Below, in pieces: positions 39,231 through 43,308 of a DNA stretch of 43,308 nt (positions are counted from its first letter, which is position 1; every line of letters begins with the position of its first letter). This stretch comes from Gammaproteobacteria bacterium (GTDB taxonomy: Bacteria > Pseudomonadota > Gammaproteobacteria > SZUA-152): NCBI GenBank assembly GCA_013152545.1, contig JAADGF010000039.1, forward strand, positions 1 through 43,308. The letters run 5' to 3'. Position numbers and translations under genes: made by a program. Below the pieces are notes generated by a model. That model did not search any database, was not told the origin of the DNA, and was given only the letters and a program-made list of their open reading frames with translations.

Positions 39231-40649
39231 TTATTTATGAGCCACATCAAGTTTGTCAACCGTATCGAATTCAAACCTAATTTCTTTCCAGGTTTCCATC
39301 GCCACTTTAAGTTCAGGGCTGCTTTTCGCCGCCTGGATAAGGATGTCCTTACCTTCTTTCTCGATTTCCCGCCCCGAATTACGGGCTTCAACACAGGCCT
39401 CCAGCGCCACGCGATTGGCAGATGCGCCAGCCGCATTACCCCAAGGATGACCCAGCGTACCGCCACCAAACTGCAAACAAGCATCATCACCAAAAATAGA
39501 TACTAACGCCGGCATATGCCAAACATGAATACCACCCGACGCAACCGGGAACAAACCAGGCATGGAACCCCAATCCTGATCAAAAAAGATACCGCGAGAA
39601 CGATCTTCTTTTACAAAGGATTCACGCATAATATCAATCCAACCCAAGGTTGGCTGACGATCACCTTCCAGCTTACCAACGACGGTACCAGAGTGCAGGT
39701 GGTCACCACCAGACAGGCGCAGAATTTTAGCCAGTACACGGAAATGGATACCGTGATGCGGGTCGCGGTCCATTACGGCATGCATGGCGCGGTGAATATG
39801 CAACAGAATGCCGTTGTCCCGACACCAGTTGGCCAGACCTGTGTTAGCACAAAAACCACCCGTAATGTAATCGTGCATGATGATTGGCGCACCCAGTTCT
39901 TTGGCATACTCAGCACGCTTGTACATTTCTTCAGGAGTCGGCGCAGTAACGTTCAGATAGTGCCCCTTACGCTCACCGGTTTCCGCTTCTGCTTTATGAA
40001 TGGCATCCATAACGAAATCAAAACGCTGGCGCCAGCGCATGAATGGCTGCGAATTAACGTTTTCATCATCTTTGGTTAAATCCAAACCACCGCGCAGGCA
40101 TTCGTAAACCGCCCGGCCATAGTTCTTGGCGGACAGACCCAGCTTGGGCTTGATGGTACAACCCAGCAGTGCACGACCGTATTTATTGAAGATGTCGCGT
40201 TCGACCTGGATACCGTGCGGAGGACCGCCACAGGTTTTAACATATGCAATCGGGAAGCGCACGTCTTCCAGGCGTAATGCGCGCAGTGCTTTAAAGCCAA
40301 ACACATTACCCACAAGTGAAGTAAAAACGTTGACCACCGAACCTTCTTCAAACAGATCGATTGGATATGCAATGAACGCATAAAAACAGGTGTCATCACC
40401 CGGCACGTCTTCGATAGCGTAGGCACGTCCTTTGTAGTAGTCCAAATCGGTTAACAAATCTGTCCATACAGTGGTCCAGGTACCAGTTGAAGATTCTGCG
40501 GCAACCGCAGCAGCAACTTCTTCACGAGGTACACCCGCTTGCGGGGTAATTTTAAAACAGGCCAAAATATCTGTATCTAACGGAGTATATTCGGGCATCC
40601 AATAAGTTTCGCGGTACTCTTTCACACCTGCATTATACGTCTTTGCCAT
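39231..40649 (-). CDS. cbbL: RubisCO large subunit, form I
   Basis: The 472-residue catalytic subunit that fixes CO2 onto ribulose bisphosphate. Active-site motifs are intact: [17 protein letters not shown] (Lys167), the carbamylated Lys193 in [32 protein letters not shown] (loop 6 Lys) and [21 protein letters not shown] carries Leu where GLDFTKDDE is common. The sequence and the linked cbbQO genes point to form IA of the non-carboxysomal type. GAGGAAG precedes the ATG. No cbbR regulator lies within 2.6 kb upstream. Confidence 0.98.
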   Translation of the reverse strand: MAKTYNAGVKEYRETYWMPEYTPLDTDILACFKITPQAGVPREEVAAAVAAESSTGTWTTVWTDLLTDLDYYKGRAYAIEDVPGDDTCFYAFIAYPIDLFEEGSVVNVFTSLVGNVFGFKALRALRLEDVRFPIAYVKTCGGPPHGIQVERDIFNKYGRALLGCTIKPKLGLSAKNYGRAVYECLRGGLDLTKDDENVNSQPFMRWRQRFDFVMDAIHKAEAETGERKGHYLNVTAPTPEEMYKRAEYAKELGAPIIMHDYITGGFCANTGLANWCRDNGILLHIHRAMHAVMDRDPHHGIHFRVLAKILRLSGGDHLHSGTVVGKLEGDRQPTLGWIDIMRESFVKEDRSRGIFFDQDWGSMPGLFPVASGGIHVWHMPALVSIFGDDACLQFGGGTLGHPWGNAAGASANRVALEACVEARNSGREIEKEGKDILIQAAKSSPELKVAMETWKEIRFEFDTVDKLDVAHK

Positions 40650-41483
40650 AGTGGCTCTTCCTCGTTCTAGTTGGTGAAAAATGCTTTACAAACTTAGCTT
40701 TAAACTATATGACAACTTGTAAAACCGTTATTTTAAATTACGTGAATTAACTCTGTTATTATTAAATGATCAATTCATGTAGGATACGCTGCCGCACTGC
40801 GATAACAATCGTGCGATAACTATTTTTGTTGTACGATAACACTGGTACGTGTGACGTGACGTCCCCTCCCCCCATTTAATCTACGTCAATTCAGAATAGG
40901 AATGTCTCCGGATTATAAAGATTTAACACATAATGTTAAGTCAATTATTTTTATATTATTCATAATAAAAACATTATACATCATCATGTCAGCATGGTGC
41001 TTCGTGGCCAACAAAAAATAAAACGAGCAATATCAAACAATTAAAAATTTCAGAAGAAATAAGCTTTGATAGCATTGTAAAAAAACCGACAAAAAAGAAG
41101 AGGGCACATCTAAGCAAATAAAATTGAATTTAGAAAAAACGATTTCGATAACATAAACCCGGATCACAATGACTTTTCCAGCGTCACCTACCTAATTCTA
41201 AATTAATCAGTTGAATCGTCGCGAGAGCAACGATTCAACTGAATCTAAATTCATCCGTTGAGCACTGATCAGCGCACTACTCTTTGAAAAAATTGAAATA
41301 CGGAGGTAACGAACCGACAAACGGGTTCTTCAGACAAGGTGAGTGGCCTCACTCAAACAGGTTCAAATAAAGCGGGCAAAATCAGTTGGATACAAAGACC
41401 TACACTATACTTTAAAGAGACGCGCAGACTTATATCTTATTAAAAAATAACGAAATCTGCTTGGTTTATTTAACGCACAGCAT
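40650..41483. other. cbb promoter region
   Basis: An 834-bp gene-free region that must hold the cbbL promoter. At 40733-40750 an imperfect palindrome TTAAATTACGTGAATTAA could be a LysR-type (CbbR) operator; this is inference. A TTGTCA box on the minus strand near 40710 could be a -35 element. A palindrome copy lies at 41207-41242 and a GAACC/GGTTC stem at 41311-41328. Confidence 0.45.
41207..41242. repeat. GTTGAATC palindrome, copy 3
   Basis: A perfect 13-bp inverted repeat: TCAGTTGAATCGT (41207-41219) and ACGATTCAACTGA (41230-41242) around CGCGAGAGCA. The 15-mer GTTGAATCGTCGCGA is shared exactly with the minus strand at 20618-20645. Confidence 0.6.
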
Positions 41484-41726
41484 TTACGCAGCACTACACA
41501 CTTCAGGGTGGGCATTCACGGACTCACAGGCGGCATCATATAATCGCTCAATACCTCGACGAGTGCATTCTGCATAAACCATATCCAATGCAATATGTAC
41601 ATCAATCCCCAATTCTTCGCCACCGCTTTCATTGTAAAGCGACAGACAAAAACAGCGTTTAGCAAAACGGGACAATGCTTGTTCAGACATTAGCTCCAAG
41701 GATTCTTCAAGTGTATTTATGTCCAT
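41484..41726 (-). CDS. Unrecognised 80-residue protein
   Basis: Not recognised. The ATG at 41726 (MDINTLEESLELMSEQALSRFAKRC) has a GAGG 5 bases upstream, which supports a real gene. The protein is acidic at the N terminus, helical, and has four cysteines (KRCFCLS, AECT, AACE and VCSAA). No signal peptide or membrane segment. It lies 834 bp upstream of cbbL on the same strand and beside insertion sequence remnants. Confidence 0.6.
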   Translation of the reverse strand: MDINTLEESLELMSEQALSRFAKRCFCLSLYNESGGEELGIDVHIALDMVYAECTRRGIERLYDAACESVNAHPEVCSAA

Positions 41727-41946
41727 AACCACCTCTAAATTAAGACAAATTACTTCAACACCGTCAATCCTTCGATCCCGTATACCCGCTTCCAGTACGT
41801 CGGATGTGTAAAATCATATACCAAACTACATCGTCCATTAAGCATATTTCTTTATGATTGAATATCCTAAACTAATCAGCTGAAGCTACTGCAAACGCCA
41901 ATGGCACCGAAAATAAATCATTCCTCAACGGTGAAGGAAGGCTGCG

Positions 41947-42157
41947 ATGGATTGTCCGAAATATGGTGGCAAGGAGCACTGTAAAAACGGTATCGTTCAA
42001 GGCCAACAGCATTATTTATGCAAAAGTTTCTGATACCGCTATACGGTAGAGAAACGCGCGGGGCTGGGCGATTAAGGCGACGAAGCGTCAAGCCCTGGAA
42101 CTCTATCTGGAAGGGCTAGACTTCAGGTCGATTGGCCGTATTTTAAAATTTAGCAAT
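41947..42157 (+). pseudogene. IS1-like transposase (InsA-type) remnant
   Basis: Frames read MDCPKYGGKEHCKNGIVQGQ then QHYLCKSF stop, YRYTVEKRAGLGD, and after a shift AIKATKRQALELYLEGL then DFRSIGRILKFSN. This follows the zinc-binding N-terminal transposase layout of IS1-type elements (CP.xG.. KNG.xxGQQ.YLCK.C..RYTV). A TGA replaces the codon after KSF, the second zinc Cys is lost, a frameshift follows, and the rest is missing where an IS3 fragment joins. Inactive. Confidence 0.75.
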
Positions 42158-42171
42158 TTTGCACATTGGAC

Positions 42172-42410
42172 TTTAAACGAGATACCGTCCCCTGATAACC
42201 GAACAGGGTTATGCGCTCTGACAAGCCGCCCGCCATCTGGATATCCTCCGTCGGTGGAAACGTAAATTTGAAGAACAAGCCAGCGGCCAGACACTCACGC
42301 TGGATGAGCAGGAGAAACTCAAGCGGCTTCGCAAAGAAAACCGTGAGTTGAAAATGAAAAAAGACACCTTAAAAAAGGCGTCGGCGTACTTTGCCAGGGA
42401 AATGAAGTGA
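42172..42410 (+). pseudogene. IS3-family transposase OrfA remnant
   Basis: Reads FKRDTVP, then after a one-base shift LITEQGYAL, a stop, QAARHLDI joined directly to LRRWKRKFEEQASGQTLTLDE and continuing QEKLKRLRKENRELKMKKDTLKKASAYFAREMK stop. This is the helix-turn-helix and leucine-zipper OrfA of IS3 elements. Defects are the frameshift, a TGA in place of Ser, and a loss of about four codons (HPNV region). The N terminus is cut where it meets the IS1-like remnant. Confidence 0.8.
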
Positions 42411-42480
42411 AGCACGCATTTATCAAGCAACAATCAGCCCAATATCCCGCACGATGCCTATGCCAAGTCATTCATTCGAC
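42407..42480 (+). pseudogene. IS3-family OrfB fragment
   Basis: Begins at the usual overlap with OrfA (GTGAAGCACGCA at 42407: VKHAFIKQQSAQYPA) and soon jumps to DAYAKSFI, which is like the catalytic-domain motif DNAYAESF further along OrfB. Almost the whole of OrfB is deleted. No terminal inverted repeats were found. Confidence 0.55.
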
Positions 42481-42596
42481 ATTGGGTTTACAAGACCCCA
42501 ATGGACGATGAAATGGCTCTTAACAAAGTGTCCGGTATGGGTTGACCACAACATGTCCACTTTAGCCTTCGATTATGTGTTTTGAACATGGTTTTG

Positions 42597-42776
42597 TCAA
42601 TGTGCTTGGATTGTTTTTTCAGTTTTAGTAAAGAAAACCAATGGTATCGCTAGAGGCCCTAGTATAACAACAATTAACCTCCGCAGTAATGTGGTTCTTA
42701 CGTTTCTTCTTTTTGCTATATAGTAGCAAATACCTGCACTAATCAGCCAAACCAAAACTGGAATATATGCACTCAT
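42597..42776 (-). CDS. Small membrane protein, 59 residues
   Basis: Starts at ATG 42776 with GGAG 8 bases upstream (TTGGAGAAAACGGT). The sequence MSAYIPVLVWLISAGICYYI has one hydrophobic helix, then the basic loop AKRRNVRTTLLRR and a second helix LIVVILGPLAIPLVFF with the tail TKTEKTIQAH: a two-helix hairpin with positive charges in the loop. Function unknown. It follows an attC-like hairpin, as a gene cassette would. Confidence 0.65.
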   Translation of the reverse strand: MSAYIPVLVWLISAGICYYIAKRRNVRTTLLRRLIVVILGPLAIPLVFFTKTEKTIQAH

Positions 42777-42821
42777 ACCGTTTTCTCCAAATTCAATTTA
42801 CTTTATTCTTTAGGTTGACAC

Positions 42822-42847
42822 ATAACGCTGCGGAGGTAGCTTGTTAC
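42822..42847 (-). other. attC-like hairpin (tentative)
   Basis: On the minus strand GCGTAACAAGCTACC...GCAGCGTTATGT lies between the stop of the chimeric frame and the small membrane gene. TAAC pairs with GTTA, two bases bulge, GCT pairs with AGC. This copies the ends of integron attC sites (GYYTAACAAG ... GCGTTATGT), but the whole is only about 30 bases, shorter than known attC sites. Either a truncated site or chance. Confidence 0.3.
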
Positions 42848-42865
42848 GCCTTTATTAACTCGCCT

Positions 42866-43308
42866 TTAGCAACTCTCTCCACGAATAACTTTACGTAACG
42901 TCTCTTCAATCTCACGATCATGTGCCTTGACATACTCTCTCAGAGCATCGTTGATCAAAGTTTGGTAGTTACCTCCACCAGCTTCATTGGGCTTTTTTTT
43001 CAGAACAAGCAAAGCCGCTGTTTCAGCAAGCGCCTTCTCCTTGCGGTTGAGTTCCTTCTCCAAACGGCGGTTCTTCTTACGCGCTTTGTGCAGTTCCTGG
43101 CGTTCTGCTTTGCTTAGACGTTCTCTTGAATCATTACCTGCGATGGCAGCCTCTCTCCAGCGAGCAATCTGTTCGGCATAGAGTCCTTTGCAACGGTAGT
43201 ATTCCGAGAGCGCCTGTTCATTCATCGCAGCGGTCTCAATGACCACAGCCAATTTGTTTTCTCCGCTCCAGCTCTCTGGGTTTGATGAATCAGCAGGCAC
43301 AGCCTTCC
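42866..43308 (-). pseudogene. Chimera: IS3 OrfA-like transposase joined to BrnA-type antitoxin tail
   Basis: The frame is open to the right edge; GTG at 43300 is not a real start. Residues up to about 100 (NPESWSGENKLAVVIETAAMNEQALSEYYRCKGLYAEQIARW, then coiled coil RLEKELNRKEKALAETAALLVLKKK) are the C-terminal part of an IS3-type OrfA. After KKK the frame continues in phase into PNEAGGGNYQTLINDALREYVKAHDREIEETLRKVIRGESC, the C terminus of a BrnA/CopG-type antitoxin. The join falls in an A-rich tract. A working product is unlikely. Confidence 0.75.

Overview
The window looks like chromosome from a gammaproteobacterial chemolithoautotroph, probably marine or salt-adapted. It has a tuf-linked tRNA cluster in the same order as the E. 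coli tufB operon. A pyrC-rnt pair with grxD close by resembles an arrangement I remember from pseudomonads. A form I RubisCO operon of the cbbLS-cbbQO type gives autotrophy, and an N-acetylglutaminylglutamine amidotransferase suggests osmolyte synthesis. Base composition looks moderate (roughly mid-40s % GC by eye). Species cannot be fixed from the sequence alone.

Layout. 1-1218: start of tuf, then tRNA-Thr, tRNA-Gly and tRNA-Tyr on the minus strand with a promoter candidate. 1.2-8.3 kb: class I fumarase, a YqhA-type membrane protein, a small lipoprotein, an arsC-wrbA pair, an unrecognised 112-residue protein and an LTA-synthase-type sulfatase. 8.7-14 kb: a pyruvate dehydrogenase operon (E1 alpha, E1 beta and one long chain fusing E2 to E3). 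14.6-17.6 kb: rsmE, a DUF4442 protein, an inositol-monophosphatase-type enzyme and a DUF2797 protein, closely packed on the minus strand. 17.7-20.1 kb: pyrC-rnt forward, grxD reverse. 20.7-22.6 kb: the NAGGN amidotransferase without its usual partner. 22.6-24.7 kb: hairpins, a decayed ParE/RelE-type toxin and a DUF302 gene. 24.7-33.1 kb: a copper/silver resistance cluster (CusF-like protein, Met/His-rich outer membrane protein, CusC, CusB, CusA). 33.1-34.8 kb: no convincing gene. 34.8-41.7 kb: cbbL, cbbS, cbbQ, cbbO, a small gene after cbbO and an 80-residue unknown upstream. 41.9-43.3 kb: decayed IS1-like and IS3-like elements, a small membrane protein gene not normally called because of its length, an attC-like hairpin and a chimeric transposase/antitoxin frame running off the edge.

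Together the genes give carbon fixation (RubisCO with its CbbQO activase), central carbon metabolism (PDH, fumarase) and copper export. Several long spacers carry palindromic elements. Three families can be told apart within the window: (i) a 164-bp triple-nested inverted repeat at 6212-6375, (ii) a CTAGG...TGTCCGAGAATAG element at 1363-1557 with a related arm at 28025-28053, and (iii) a GTTGAATC...TTCAAC palindrome at 20618, 31136 and 41207. With the decayed insertion sequences and toxin remnants, this suggests a genome accumulating non-coding and mobile-derived DNA. I did not find a clearly new multi-gene system. The best leads are the E2-E3 fusion, the repeat families, the transposase/antitoxin chimera with its attC-like neighbour, and the uncharacterised gene after cbbO.
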